A stretch of DNA of 64,000 nucleotides from Paramacrobiotus metropolitanus. Its lineage: Eukaryota; Tardigrada; Eutardigrada; Parachela; Macrobiotidae. Below are positions 13,769-25,291 of the stretch, in pieces; the first letter of the stretch is position 1, and every line of letters begins with the position of its first letter. The notes beneath the pieces are model-generated. The model worked only from the letters and a program-made list of their open reading frames with translations, searched no databases and was not told the DNA's origin. A program made the position numbers and the translations under genes. The DNA lies in assembly GCF_019649055.1 (NCBI RefSeq), contig NW_026570495.1, forward strand, positions 1-64,000. The letters run 5' to 3'.

Positions 13769-15271
13769 CTATTTTTTAGGCAAAATCAAACACTATAAAC
13801 TTAATTTTATAAAAAACCTGTATACTCTGATAATCATCATCGTCCCAATCTTACGTACAAGTAAGTGCGTCATCATTCCATCCCGGTTCTACGGCAAGCA
13901 ATTTTTTGACGTGCTTTAGACATCATCGGAGCACAAAACGCCGTCTTTAGAACGGCATGTTTCAGTATACTTATGGAGCTCCTTTTTATGTACATTTTCA
14001 CATCTAAAATACATGGTCTACGAAACTATATTATGGCTTTTTGAAACTCAAAAAACAACCATCCAAAGGACATCTTTTGGATGAAGAAGACATGGGCGCT
14101 TTTTTCTCGAATAGAACCGGGGCATTGTTTTAACTTACCGCAGTAGGTGCATACCGCTAAAAATCCTCGAACGTAATAATAATTATTACCGAGATGTCCA
14201 TATAGAACTCGGTTCTGTAAAACAAACGATTGCCCAGAGAAAGCAGAGTGCATGTTTGTAACTCTGAATTGCGGATGGCCGGAAAAAAAGCCTAACGTAT
14301 ATATATTTGCACCCGGCGTGCCGGTACAGCGATATCGTTCTATGCCCGATTTGGGTATTATTATTTTTGCACTTTGGGTACAACTGGGATTGTATTGAAT
14401 CTGCGACGGTCAAGAACATTTCATTCCACGTTTCTTACCGCACTTGCAGGGTTTGATTTTTGTTGCGAGTAAGTGAATTTACCGTATTCGGATGCCTACG
14501 AGTACCTGTATATCACATTATGGTATGTAGTCGGACAAAGCATAAGGTACCGTAAACACAATCTATGTAGATCTGTAGTTACGTCAGCGTTTTACCAAAA
14601 CTTTAAAATTACTGCACACGTACTTAAAAATACTAATTTTCGCCAGTTTTTTTCTATTATAGGCTCCTTTGTCCTTTGGTCTGTTGCAATAATAACAGTA
14701 AGCTTCAGAAACTGCATTACGTTGTGTAGTAGACGTATTCATCGTCCAAACTGTACTGATAATTTCAAATATAAAAAAGTAACGGAATTAAGCAATTTCA
14801 GGTCTGCGTTGCATGCAAGGAGTCATACATATGTGACCTTTTAGTAATATAAAGTCCCAAAATTCTTCTCTTCAAATTTTTTTAGTGCAGAGACGTGCAA
14901 GCAAGGTGGAAATACACCGTTAAGCTAGGCTGTGCGTCATATTGCTGTTATAACGCACTTCAATGCTCCTAACTGTTATGAAGACCCTCAGCAACCAGGT
15001 TCGGTTAGCCTCAGGAAGATTTGGACACATGAAGAATAAGCAATCTCAGTTTGTAATCTTTTTATCTTTCCTAAAATTTTCATTAATAAAAGCGTTTGCG
15101 CTGAGAGAATTACACTTAATGACAATGTACGCGAGTACTAGTGTACATAATACTAATTACTAAGTATATGTTATTTACACTGCTTGCATTACGGAAGAAA
15201 CTACGGCCGCACTGCGGCGCATGTATGTACGAGTAAACGAATTTTTGGTTTGCCATGCTGCCACTAACTGT
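13769..15271. other. spacer between receptor exons and retrotransposon
   Basis: Where the receptor's helix 1-2 exon would be expected I find no hydrophobic exon on the minus strand. The sequence is AT-rich and stop-rich in all frames. Confidence 0.35.
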
Positions 15272-15518
15272 TTAAAGATAAATTAAATTTATTTAATTGC
15301 GGTTAATTTGCATGAGCGGCAGTTGTTTTCCCAGACAGCCCACCGCTGGTTTCCGTGGCAACATCCTACACATGATGCTATAGTAGAGTATTACCTTACA
15401 TTGCTGTATAGCATGTGTTTAATCATTCATATTCGGCATTTCATTACATGTCTACACTTGACTTCAGCTTTGCTCCGAATAATGGTTTTTAGCGCAAACT
15501 GCAAGTCCAAACTGTTTT
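15272..15518 (+). repeat. split direct repeat A1
   Basis: Left terminal repeat of the Ngaro/PAT element, starting TTAAAGATAAATTAAATTTA. It matches 19562-19808 over its full 247 bp, and homology stops sharply after ACTGTTTT. Confidence 0.9.
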
Positions 15519-15628
15519 GTCCAAGATCGCAAGTTTGAGTCGTTCGTCTGAACTGATCGGAGTACTGCTATACTGCACACATCATCTCGTGTTTTTCTAT
15601 CTGCACTACCTCTGTACCCGCACATATT

Positions 15629-16825
15629 ATGGCACCTGACGGGCGACGTGGCAGTTCGAATCGTGGGCGTGGGCGACCTCGCGGATCCGGACGTGGTGTC
15701 ACCAACACAAGACGAAGCACCCGAAGCGCAACTACTAATCCCGGTATCACCAAAAAGAAATCGGCAATGGAACAACAATTAGAACTACTGAAGAAACAGA
15801 TCGCTGATCTATCGGCATCCGTCGCCACAGTAGTTCCGGCATCCGACAACAGTGTGCGGTCGTTTTCTCCGTTATCAAGCCGTGTTCGAATCGAGAACTC
15901 CGGCAAGTCCGGCAAGTCCGCCAGTTTACAGCACCGCCTGCGCGACCTATCACCTGTGTCTGACCCAGGTAATGCAGTAACCGTAAGCGATGATCCCGGC
16001 GTCTCATTCACCGGTAATGCTGCTACGACTCTTAGCCGTAAAGCGACTGCAATTTTCGATTCTCTACCGGAAAATGTTAAGATTTTGCTGACACCCGTTG
16101 ACAAACCTTTGCTGTACAAATTGTTCAGTAAGAAAGAGTTCGTAAACCTCAGTGACCTTTTGCCCAACATCTGCATGTCACATGCACCATCCACGTCGAA
16201 GGCATCCGCGGCAAAGACCGAACCGATTCGCGATTTCCACCAGTGGTTCAGAGCATTTAATGTTCTTAAAATGTATCGGTGTGCAGTGCATCCGGAACTG
16301 AGCTTGCCGATGTCTAAGTACATGGATCACATTGCTCAGACAGCCGCGCTGAAAGGCATTGCAACCGAACAATGGCTTGCTTACGACCGGCAGTTTCGGC
16401 TTGCAGTCTGTCGCAACCCTGATGACGTTTTGCAGTGGTCCCGAAAGAACGATGATGCTTATACAGAATATTTATCTCAACCTGTCGGGCATGATACTGA
16501 TCATCCCGTTATTGGTGCGAGTCGAACCAACGTCATCCAGTGCTACCACTGTAGTGAATTCGGCCATATTCGACCGGAATGTCCGTTGCTGCTGCGCAGT
16601 AATGCCGGCAGCCGCCGTACCTCCTGGGTTGGGCAGTCTTTTCTCAACCTCCCCGCCGGCAACGGGGGATCTAAAATCGACGAAGTCTGCCACCTTTGGA
16701 ACAAAGGACACTGCACAACTGGTATATTTTGCCGTTACGGCCGCCAGCATCGATGTGCCAACTGCGGTCAGCGGGAGCATCGCGAACCACAGTGCAAAGC
16801 AAAAGCAGGCAACGGTGCCCAATAG
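15629..16825 (+). CDS. Gag-like protein of the Ngaro/PAT element
   Basis: 398 codons from ATG. The N terminus is Arg/Gly-rich (RGRGRPRGSGRG, residues about 12-23), then a Ser-rich segment and a helical middle. The C terminus holds a CCHC knuckle CYHCSEFGHIRPEC (C-x2-C-x4-H-x4-C), a Cys-rich module with CHLWNKGHC and CRYGRQHRC, and a second CCHC knuckle CANCGQREHREPQC. Such proteins bind element RNA and form particles. The stop (TAG, 16823-16825) precedes RT, which is read in the +1 frame, so RT is probably made by frameshifting or reinitiation. Confidence 0.85.
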   Translation: MAPDGRRGSSNRGRGRPRGSGRGVTNTRRSTRSATTNPGITKKKSAMEQQLELLKKQIADLSASVATVVPASDNSVRSFSPLSSRVRIENSGKSGKSASLQHRLRDLSPVSDPGNAVTVSDDPGVSFTGNAATTLSRKATAIFDSLPENVKILLTPVDKPLLYKLFSKKEFVNLSDLLPNICMSHAPSTSKASAAKTEPIRDFHQWFRAFNVLKMYRCAVHPELSLPMSKYMDHIAQTAALKGIATEQWLAYDRQFRLAVCRNPDDVLQWSRKNDDAYTEYLSQPVGHDTDHPVIGASRTNVIQCYHCSEFGHIRPECPLLLRSNAGSRRTSWVGQSFLNLPAGNGGSKIDEVCHLWNKGHCTTGIFCRYGRQHRCANCGQREHREPQCKAKAGNGAQ

Positions 16826-18425
16826 CATCATTACGCCACTGAAAGCGGATGCATTTGCGCATTTTCTAAAAATGCACCCGGATCGACCGTACGTTTCATT
16901 AGTACTGCAGGTACTGCGTTCTGGAGCGGATATCGGTTATCGCGGTCCCGTTCGTACTCTATCTACTCCTAATGCAGCGTCCGCTCGTATGTATTCACAG
17001 CACCTCCAAAATCAAATTGATACGGAAGTTTCACTACTGCATTCAGTCGGACCATTTATTACTCCGCCATTTAGTACATTCGTTATAAATTCACTCGGCG
17101 TCAGGCCTAAACCGGATGGAAAATACCGCATATTGATGGATATGTCTCGCCCAACTGGAGAAAGCGTTAATGATTACATCAACAAAGATGATTACTCGCT
17201 AACATTCTGTAGCGTCGACGATGCAGTACGTCTCCTTCTCCAGCTGGGTAAAGGTGCGTTGATGGCTAAATTCGACATTCAGCATGCGTTCCGTTTGGTG
17301 CCTGTTAGACCGGCTGACTGGCATTTGCTTGGCTATCAGTGTAACGGTCTTTTCTACTTTGATATTGTTCTTCCTTTTGGTTCGCGTTCCTCTCCGTATT
17401 TGTTCTGTCTGATTTCTGATGCTGTACACTGGATCTTTGTGCATGAAACTGGTCATATTTACATGTTACACTATGTTGACGATTTCTTTCTAGCCACTAC
17501 TTCTGACTCACATTTTTGTTCTCAGCTGATGATTAAATTTAGTGACCTTTGCACTTTGTTGGGCGTGCCGCTTGCTACTAAAAAAACCGAAGGCCCATCT
17601 ACCAAACTAAAATTTCTCGGCATCCTTCTCGATTCGGTTTCGCAAACTCTTAGCTTACCGCATGGCAAGCTGACTGAAATGGTGACCATGCTCACTATGT
17701 GGAAGACGAAAACTGTATGTACTCGTACCGAACTTCAGAGCTTAATCGGTTCTCTTATGTTTGCGTCTAAATGTGTGCCGGTCGGTCGGCTGTTTACGAG
17801 AAGGCTGATTGCTAATCTGTCATCGGTCACTAATGCGGAAAAACTTTTTCTTGACGACGACTTCCACAAAGATGTTGATTGGTGGTTGGAGTTTCTTCCA
17901 AAATGGAACGGCACAGCGGAATTCTTAGAGGTTAACTGGACTCGCTGCGATGCGATTCAGTTATTTACTGATGCTTCTTCTACGCTTGGGTGCGGTGGTT
18001 ATTTTAACGGCGCATGGTTTCAGCTACGCTGGCCACCTAATATTTTGGACGCTAAATTTTCCATAGAGTGCCTTGAGATCATTCCCATACTTGTAGCGCT
18101 TACATTATGGGGATCACAGTTAAAAGGAAAAAAAGTAATTTTCCACTGTGACAATCTTGGTGCATCTCAGGCGTGGGAAAATTATAAATCGCGAAGCAAG
18201 ATTGTATTGGAGCTGATGCGGCGAATGGTGGCCATAGCAGCACGAGTTAATTTTACAATGACGATTAAGCACATATCTGGTATCGATAATAAGATTGCTG
18301 ATGCTTTGTCCCGTTTTCAGATAAATCGATTTCTCATGTTAGCGCCAAATGCCGATTTGAACCCCACGCCAGTGCCGGAAAATATCTTGCGCGAGCTTTA
18401 CGATTATCACCTGATGTATCATTAA
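16826..18425 (+). CDS. reverse transcriptase-RNase H of the Ngaro/PAT element
   Basis: About 530 residues. The frame stays open far upstream inside gag, but protein-like sequence begins near 16822 (SIITPLKADAFAHFLK, then HPDRPYVSLVLQ and GYRGP). RT motifs: FDIQHAFRLVPV (A), LPFGSRSSPYLF (B), the catalytic box YVDDFF (C) and LKFLGILLD. RNase H follows with acidic residues in LFTDASS, SIECLEII, HCDNLGASQAW and GIDNKIADALSR. The fused RT-RNase H without protease or integrase is typical of DIRS/Ngaro elements. All catalytic acids are present. The end overlaps the open recombinase frame. Confidence 0.88.
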
Positions 18426-19357
18426 ATTCTCTTGACTCAACTATTAATAAACTGCGTTCTAATCATATTGCGACATCTTCCCGGAAAACTTATCAGAGTG
18501 CGTTAAACAGATTTATTGAGTTTTGCAGAAAGTTTCGCCTGTCTTCGGCACACATTACTAAATCTACCGTATTACGTTACGTGGCATTTCTCTTCGAAAG
18601 CGGCTTATCTTATTCATCAGCTAAAGTTTATTTATCAGCACTTTTTAATGCATTCAGAGAATGTGGTCTCAGTTTTGAGTTCAATGCACCGAATATTTCA
18701 CAATGTCTCATTGGTTACAAGCGTCTGCGCGGTACTGTTTCTGATCGTAGACTACCAATTACTATCGATCATATGCGAATTATGAAACTTAACATCGACT
18801 GCTCCTCCCTTCTGTCACCCTATGAAAAACAGTTATACTGGAGCATGTTTACATTGTGTTTCTTTGCTTTTCTGCGCATTGGAGAAATTATCCCATTATC
18901 TGGAAGCCACTTTATATTGTTCAAGGATGTGTCATATGAAAAAGGGAAGGTTTATTTACACCTCCGGTCATCTAAAACTGACCAATATCGCGAAGGTTGT
19001 CGCATTTCGTTACAGGCTTCCGGTCGGTCAGTCTGTGCTGTACGGGCGATGCGGAGCTACCTAGCACTTAGAAAAAGTCTAAAAAGCCCGCACACTGCCC
19101 TGTACCTCACCGCCGATGGCCTGCCGGTGCAGAGATGTGCCTTTACTCGCGAGCTCTCTTTGGCTTTACACGGAGTTCCTAATAATCATCTGTTCACCCC
19201 ACACAGTTTCCGGATAGGTGCCGCTTCCAGTGCAGCCGCTAATGGAACACCATTTCACGACATTCAGCGTGCCGGACGCTGGAGATCTGATGCTTACGCA
19301 TCCTATATACGCCAGGAAGTTCCACTAACCGGCATATCGCTTTACCCAAAGCCTTAA
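18302..19357 (+). CDS. tyrosine recombinase of the Ngaro/PAT element
   Basis: Frame open from 18302; conserved sequence begins about 18440, with no ATG before the N-terminal core-binding domain (SSRKTYQSALNRFIEFC), so translation probably continues from RT by frameshift. The catalytic domain has the first Arg in FFAFLRIGEI, the box HSFRIGAAS supplying His and the second Arg, AGRWRSD, and the nucleophile Tyr in YASYIR. All expected R-H-R-Y positions are present. In this class it integrates a circular DNA copy without target duplication. The stop lies 18 bases before B1. Confidence 0.88.
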   Translation, partial: CFVPFSDKSISHVSAKCRFEPHASAGKYLARALRLSPDVSLNSLDSTINKLRSNHIATSSRKTYQSALNRFIEFCRKFRLSSAHITKSTVLRYVAFLFESGLSYSSAKVYLSALFNAFRECGLSFEFNAPNISQCLIGYKRLRGTVSDRRLPITIDHMRIMKLNIDCSSLLSPYEKQLYWSMFTLCFFAFLRIGEIIPLSGSHFILFKDVSYEKGKVYLHLRSSKTDQYREGCRISLQASGRSVCAVRAMRSYLALRKSLKSPHTALYLTADGLPVQRCAFTRELSLALHGVPNNHLFTPHSFRIGAASSAAANGTPFHDIQRAGRWRSDAYASYIRQEVPLTGISLYPKP

Positions 19358-19375
19358 TTTGGGGCCGTTGTTTGG

Positions 19376-20060
19376 GGGGTTCGGCTTGCAGGGGAACGGC
19401 CAGCTGGCATGCTCCCGCACACCCGCTACACGGGCATTCGGGACTGTCACGCTGAGCGGTACAGCGCACTGGATGTGCCTGCTACAGCCCGTTCTCAAAC
19501 AACCGACATCCTGCAAACGCCCAATTTCAATACCGTCCCGCCATTTGAAAGCGAATGCAAATTAAAGATAAATTAAATTTATTTAATTGCGGTTAATTTG
19601 CATGAGCGGCAGTTGTTTTCCCAGACAGCCCACCGCTGGTTTCCGTGGCAACATCCTACACATGATGCTATAGTAGAGTATTACCTTACATTGCTGTATA
19701 GCATGTGTTTAATCATTCATATTCGGCATTTCATTACATGTCTACACTTGACTTCAGCTTTGCTCCGAATAATGGTTTTTAGCGCAAACTGCAAGTCCAA
19801 ACTGTTTTCCCAACCCACCCGCCCTATGTGCGGTGATGTGTTTGTACCGTACATTTGTTCACAATAAAAAGGGGTTCGGCTTGCAGGGGAACGGCCAGCT
19901 GGCATGCTCCCGCACACCCGCTACACGGGCATTCGGGACTGTCACGCTGAGCGGTACAGCGCACTGGATGTGCCTGCTACAGCCCGTTCTCAAACAACCG
20001 ACATCCTGCAAACGCCCAATTTCAATACCGTCCCGCCATTTGAAAGCGAATGCAAATTAA
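19376..20060 (+). repeat. right-end repeats B1, A2 and B2 of the Ngaro/PAT element
   Basis: B1 19376-19565, A2 19562-19808, a 62-bp spacer 19809-19870 ending in AATAAAAA (possible poly(A) signal), then B2 19871-20060. B repeats begin GGGGTTCGGCTTGCAGGGGA and end GCGAATGCAAATTAA. Confidence 0.88.
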
Positions 20061-20899
20061 TTACGATAAGTAGTTAACTGCTTACCTTATTTTCTGAAAT
20101 AACTTGCTTTGTTAGCATTACGCGATACCATCGTACGCCTCAGGAACGGCTACATTTTGTAATACAGGAACTGACATCTTAAAAGCTTGGTTTCACGATT
20201 CTCATGGCTGCAACCAGACACTTTTGTTTAAAAATTTAAATAAAAAGTTACACCAAAGAGTGACTCACATTATACTCCAGTGTTTTAAGGTTTTATATGT
20301 AGAAAGCCAAATTTCCTGAATTTTAATTTTCAACTTCCTGATCGTGATGTGAACGTACCACATCATGAAAAGCTTATTTTAAGCAGAGATATGCAGTTGT
20401 GAGTCTTAAGACTCTTGACTGCTGTTACATTACTTACTTATCATATAATTCAGAATACAAATAAACCATGTGATATAATTATAAGTTTTACAGCTTAAAC
20501 GAGTATAATATGGTCTATCTGTAGTTAAAGAAGACTGCAAATACACAACTTCAAAACAATTTTTTCTTCTCGTGGAACAACAAATTTATTTGTCGTTGTT
20601 GATTTGTGCATTAAATTGGCTAGTCCCCAGTTGTTTGGGCATTAAATATTGCTTTGAAATTGGGAGTTAACTGCATTATAAAGTGCACTTTAACGTATTC
20701 GATATGCCAGCAATACTAGAAATATCGGCGCCTCCCACGGCGTTTATACAGTGTATGTTGTACGCGCTGATAAAAAAATGGAAATACAAGAATAGATTTT
20801 AATCCGGCTTGTTCGATTACATATTTGCATTCTAATATCGGCTGACAGCGGTGGCGCACGGAGTCGGACGCACACGGTCCATTAAATGTGCAGATGCGT
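20061..20899. other. spacer between retrotransposon and clarin 3' end
   Basis: AT-rich. I see no gene and no missing receptor exon here. Confidence 0.35.
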
Positions 20900-23139
20900 T
20901 TAATACATAAACATATTGTCATTGCTAGGCACAACATGCTTAACGGAAGGTCGTCTGAGTTCAATGTCTTTGAGTGTTAATAAAATGATATTAAAGGCAA
21001 ACAGTAGCATGGCCACCAGGCACAGCCAGAAGGAGAAGCCCAGTTCCGCGCTGCCGCAGGTGCTGAACTTCGGTCGCGGATACAGGAGCTCCGCCGGAAG
21101 AACGTTGTACTGGAAGTGCGTATAGAACAGGATCACCCATATCAACATGGACAGCAGGAACTTATCACTGCAAAATACGATTTCCAAAGTTAAAAATAAA
21201 CACAAAATAACCGTGTAAGTAGTATAGAGGTTGTATCTTGTGGCTCCAAATTAAATTTCCAGAAAAAACTCTGATACCAGTTTTATACATTAATTAATTG
21301 TGTGTTCGTTTAATTTGATTTTTTGAATGCTGTCAAAACAGAATTTAATACACAATCCAGAATATATGCATTCATTGATAGAAGTTATCCAAACTAACGG
21401 TGAATAAATGTTTAAGGCTGCTTATTCTTGTTATACGTATTGGATCATAAAAAATTCTGTTTCCTTTTCCATGTCTAACGGTAAATCGAGTAGCATGATA
21501 CTAACCAATCGCTTGGATTTAGTGCAAAAAATGATCGAAGCAGTGGATTTCGCACTTTAAATGCACCCAAAACAAATGTATTTTATCGTTACCAACTTAC
21601 CTCCGATTCCATTCCAAATGTACATGCCGAAAATCCCATTGATTACAGATATAGGTGTGTATGTCGTATTGAGAAGTCCGTAAACTGCTGCAACAACTCC
21701 AAAGAAAATTCCCAGACAGACGAAGAATATGGTTGCTGCCCATAATCCAAAATTAAAAAGATGGACATTTTGAAAAATCCTAGTTGGACCTTTGGAAAAA
21801 ATAAGTCGGTTACGTCTATGAATCGGAAGCTGACTATTACGATTTAAACCTGTAGCTGTTGTTCGTTTGCATATTTGGCTTGGAAATTCAGAATAATGTA
21901 ATATGTTAATGCGTGATTTAAAACTGTCGTTATATGTAGCGATGCTGCAACGCAATACAACGTTGTGAAGATCATATACATACTACGCCGTAAAACAAAG
22001 GAAGTACGGGTGTTAATAACATTGGTGATTAACATGCCTTCGGGTTCACTCATGCACAGTTCACCATATGGGAGATCGGCATCGGAAAGGTCAAGAGCGG
22101 ATACATTGCTCAACAGGTGCTGTGCTGGCTGTTGTGTCGATGCAGCCGGCAATGCGATACTGTGTTCCGGATCCACGATCATCAGGTGGTAACACGACAC
22201 ATCGCACACAGCTTCACTCAATGCAACAAACATCGGTTAACACGCTGGTCATTATTATCATATCCATACATATGCAGCTGTTTCCCACTTACTAATTTGC
22301 AGTGCTAAAATATTTGATGTCATTTACAACCATAAGTTCAGAACCACTCCTGAATTAATTTTTTACGATTATACACGCTCGAACGTAGTACAAAATTAGG
22401 GATATAATAACTGTTATTTACGTGCATTTATGATAGCTTAGTTCCACGAAACAAGTTCAATAAATTTGTAAAGTGATTAATTATAAAATAATGTCAGGCA
22501 ACAGTAGCAAGACAAGTATAGACAAGCTGAATTATGTTAAAAATTTATTAAAGTCTTTAAAATGTTTAATCATATTTAAAATTTATCAGTGTTTTAATAT
22601 CTGTATACTATATTATGGAAAAATAAAATGAAAGTTTCAAATAAGTGACATCTACAGTGTATAAATAAGTGTCAAATAAGTGTATAATTTGTGGCACAGT
22701 GGCACTAATATTACAGATTCGCTTAGCACTAATTACGTAAAGGTACGTAATGCGATATCAGCGTACTCGCACATGCATTGCTCACTTTTCAATTCAGCCT
22801 GGCGATCACCAAGGCCTTTATTGTAGCGGACAAATCCACGGAACAGTCCGAAATTAATCCAGCCACCTGGCCGGTTTTTCGTGAGGATTTGCTTGGCGAA
22901 GCGATAGGTCTCGTTGTCGCCGGCAGTCGCACCGGCTAACAAAGATGCCTCATCAATGGGATTGCTGTTAATAGTACTAATGGAGTGCTGTTGTTGCTGC
23001 TGTTCGAGTTGATGTCTTTCAGCCGGGAAACAATCCAGTAATCAGTGGCTAACGCCGTCGATAATAGGGCAATACCAATACAACTGGCCAGAAACGTGAG
23101 AAAGATCAACACTCGTTTCTTCCGTTCACTTTCTTCCAT
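20900..23139 (-). CDS. clarin-like four-helix membrane protein
   Basis: Exons on the minus strand: 23139-22786 (ATG, MEESERKKRVLIF), about 22220-21984, 21779-21601 and 21167-20900 (stop TAA), with donors GTGAGC, GTATGT and GTAAGT and a TTTTGCAG acceptor. Helix 1 is FLTFLASCIGIALLSTALA. The first loop has WINFGLFRGFVRYNKGLG, close to the clarin signature around YGLFxG...CGLG. Helix 2 is IFFVCLGIFFGVVAAVYG. Helix 3 is split over an intron (GIFGMYIWNGIGG then FLLSMLIWVILFY), as in clarins, and helix 4 is FWLCLVAMLLFAFNIILL. Clarins are plasma-membrane proteins of sensory cells. Odd: helix 1 and the WINFGLF part of exon 1 are in different frames (see findings), so this copy may carry a one-base indel. 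Confidence 0.7.
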
Positions 23140-24211
23140 TGTTATGACCAGTCGGTTATAACTGGTGCGGTGTCGTCGTTAAAAGTACGGACATTTCCAA
23201 TCGGCTGTATGTATTTGAAAAACAGACGTGATAATGTACTCCTGTTATGAGAACAAAATGGGCGATGAACTTGCTTAGCAGCGAATACAGCGAATACAGA
23301 GATAAACATATTAAAGCAAAAACAGCTAAACCATATCCTTAAAAACGCAAAATTTTATCTACAACCATGTTAATTTTTGACAGAATAAAAATATTCAGAC
23401 AGTAGACCGAGCGATAACGTCTTTTTAATTACGGGATATTTAAACCTTACAACTTAAAACCTTCCACTTGTTGCATTCTAATAAAACTTTTAAGATTCCA
23501 CGTCGGACTGTTTATAGCCAGTGTGTAACGTTAATATTTAAAGAGAAAAATAAAAGCTTGAAACTTCAAAAAGAGCCCACGAAAAATATTACGAGTACTA
23601 AAAATTGTCAAACATAAAGTTCCATCATTTTCTTACAACTGCTAGTAAATTCACAGCTTATATTCATACTAAACCACTAACCTGCCACTTCACAGTAATT
23701 ATTAGGCGGAACCTCCTTTTGTTTTTATCTATGAATTTTTTATACAACCTGAGGTGTGAGTGTTTTTGCGTAATTGTGTAATCTTTGCGCTGATATATTC
23801 GTAATTAATTGGTTGCACAGAAAAGCGCAACTTAATCAGCAGTTAGTTTTATATAAGAAAATGTTGCGAAGAAGCTTTCAGAGATGACTCGCTACGACTT
23901 ATGCACTTCGTCACAATTTTCACTTGTTTACAAGTGAGAGATGTACATACCTGAGAAAGCGTTAGTAATCCATGAGAATTTATGAGTAAACTGTAAACGA
24001 GATTCTCTAATCAACAAAATATTCGAGTCATACTAAAAGGATAACATCATATTAGCGGAATCAACTGTCCGTCCCGTCGTCGTCGGTTGCCGGTCAGGTA
24101 AAACCAACGCGAGCCAGCTAGAGCAGCAGTAGCACACAACAAGTGGGACAAGGTAAAACAGCTGACGTGAGAGTATATTTGGTTATTTAAATCATCTCTA
24201 ACGTAAAGCTT
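23140..24211. other. spacer upstream of the clarin-like gene
   Basis: AT-rich, no coding signal; presumably contains the clarin promoter. Confidence 0.35.
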
Positions 24212-24367
24212 AGGACAAAATGGTCGCATACCCAACATCTCCACATTCAGTACGAATGCAGCGCAGTGCACTGTACGACTGAGTTCAAAATATCCGTTTC
24301 GTACAAGTGCACTGCACCGCTTGCGTACAGAATGCTGGGTATGGGGCTATGCGACCATTTCGTCCTA
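24212..24367. mobile_element. foldback (hairpin) MITE-like element
   Basis: Two arms of about 70 bp in inverted orientation, starting AGGACAAAATGGTCGCATA and ending with its imperfect complement ATGCGACCATTTCGTCCT, with TA at both borders. Short open frames in both directions here are products of the palindrome. Confidence 0.6.
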
Positions 24368-24969
24368 CATTGTACACAGCTTTAGCTCTTCCACCAACAG
24401 ACAGACAGAAAAAACGCACAGCAGCAACAGCGCGGTTAGAACAACCCCCCGTTTGGAGAGACCGACATTGTACATATGTACAATAATATTACACGACTCG
24501 GATGGGATTTGCACAGGCTGGGATATGATCAACACACCTGATTTGTTGCGCTCAAGTGCCAATGAAAGGTTATATCCACTCCAAGCATACTATACACGCG
24601 GAAGTCAGAAATGCGCGTACCCCCCAACACTTTCGCTTGCAGACGCGCCAGATACGTACAAATAATACGTACTAACGTACAAATAGAGGTACATGCAGTT
24701 TTTAAAGCACTCGCTAGTGTCTGATTGAAGCCGTGATAATCATGAAAAGAAGTAAAAGAAATGGTACTTACCATTAGTGCACACTGCCGGTGTGCCATTG
24801 TTTTAGGCGTATCCTCAAAACGCAGGGAATTTCCAAAACGTTTCCGCATGTAGCTGAACCCCACCTTCTGCATATGGATGCGGAGCGCCCAAATCTATGG
24901 AAGACACCTTTTCCTGCAAAATTATTTTTAAGTATGGACTTCAAATGAATTTAAAAAGTTTCGAAAATT

Positions 24970-25190
24970 CCGCCAGTGTTTCGACATTGGCCTCCCGTTT
25001 TAGTACTAACGCCACATGATTTCTCAACTGGATGTTGGGGTATAAACAGTTTTTATGCCACCGCATACCTATCATTTGGGTGCAAATTTCATAAAACAAT
25101 GGAAATATCTGTATATGTTAGGGAGTGCGCGGAAGCCAAAGTTTTCGTGTACTTTTATGTGTGTGCTAATTCGGTAAAATGTAAAGCTCT
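24970..25190 (+). repeat. partial copy of the TTAA-type MITE
   Basis: Similar to the inner right half of the element at 25292-25724 and of the copy near 34.5 kb: an ACTGGATGTTG-like segment, then GGAGTGCGCGGAAGCCAAAG and TTTTCGTGTAC. Termini are not preserved. Confidence 0.45.
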
Positions 25191-25291
25191 ATAGAAGTAG
25201 TGTATAATAGTAAGTACTTGCTCAGTTGACTGTAAACCCGTTCTGTAAACGATTCCTATTGTAAGTTTTCTTCAGCAACATTTGTAAACAC

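Larger units (their letters stand above)
15272..20060 (+). mobile_element. Ngaro/PAT-type tyrosine-recombinase retrotransposon, apparently intact
   Basis: 4,789 bp with split direct repeats. A1 (15272-15518) equals A2 (19562-19808), 247 bp. B1 (19376-19565) equals B2 (19871-20060), 190 bp. B1 and A2 overlap by four bases (TTAA), giving the A1-genes-B1A2-B2 order that defines Ngaro/PAT elements; DIRS elements have inverted repeats instead. Three reading frames encode Gag with zinc knuckles, RT-RNase H and a tyrosine recombinase; no methyltransferase domain is seen. No target duplication is apparent, as expected for recombinase-mediated insertion through a circular DNA intermediate. The copies of each repeat read as identical by eye and no frame is broken outside the expected overlaps, so the insertion looks young. 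It lies between the receptor and the clarin gene. Confidence 0.9.

Noticed and set aside
15568-16323. Long minus-strand open frames inside gag
   Set aside because: Shadows of the gag reading frame, which has zinc knuckles and fits the element.
15272-20060. DIRS-type element
   Set aside because: Terminal repeats are split direct repeats, not inverted repeats with an internal complementary region, and no methyltransferase domain is seen.
24321-24665. Plus-strand open frame of 114 codons next to the palindrome
   Set aside because: Begins inside the foldback arm and shows no domain or splice support.
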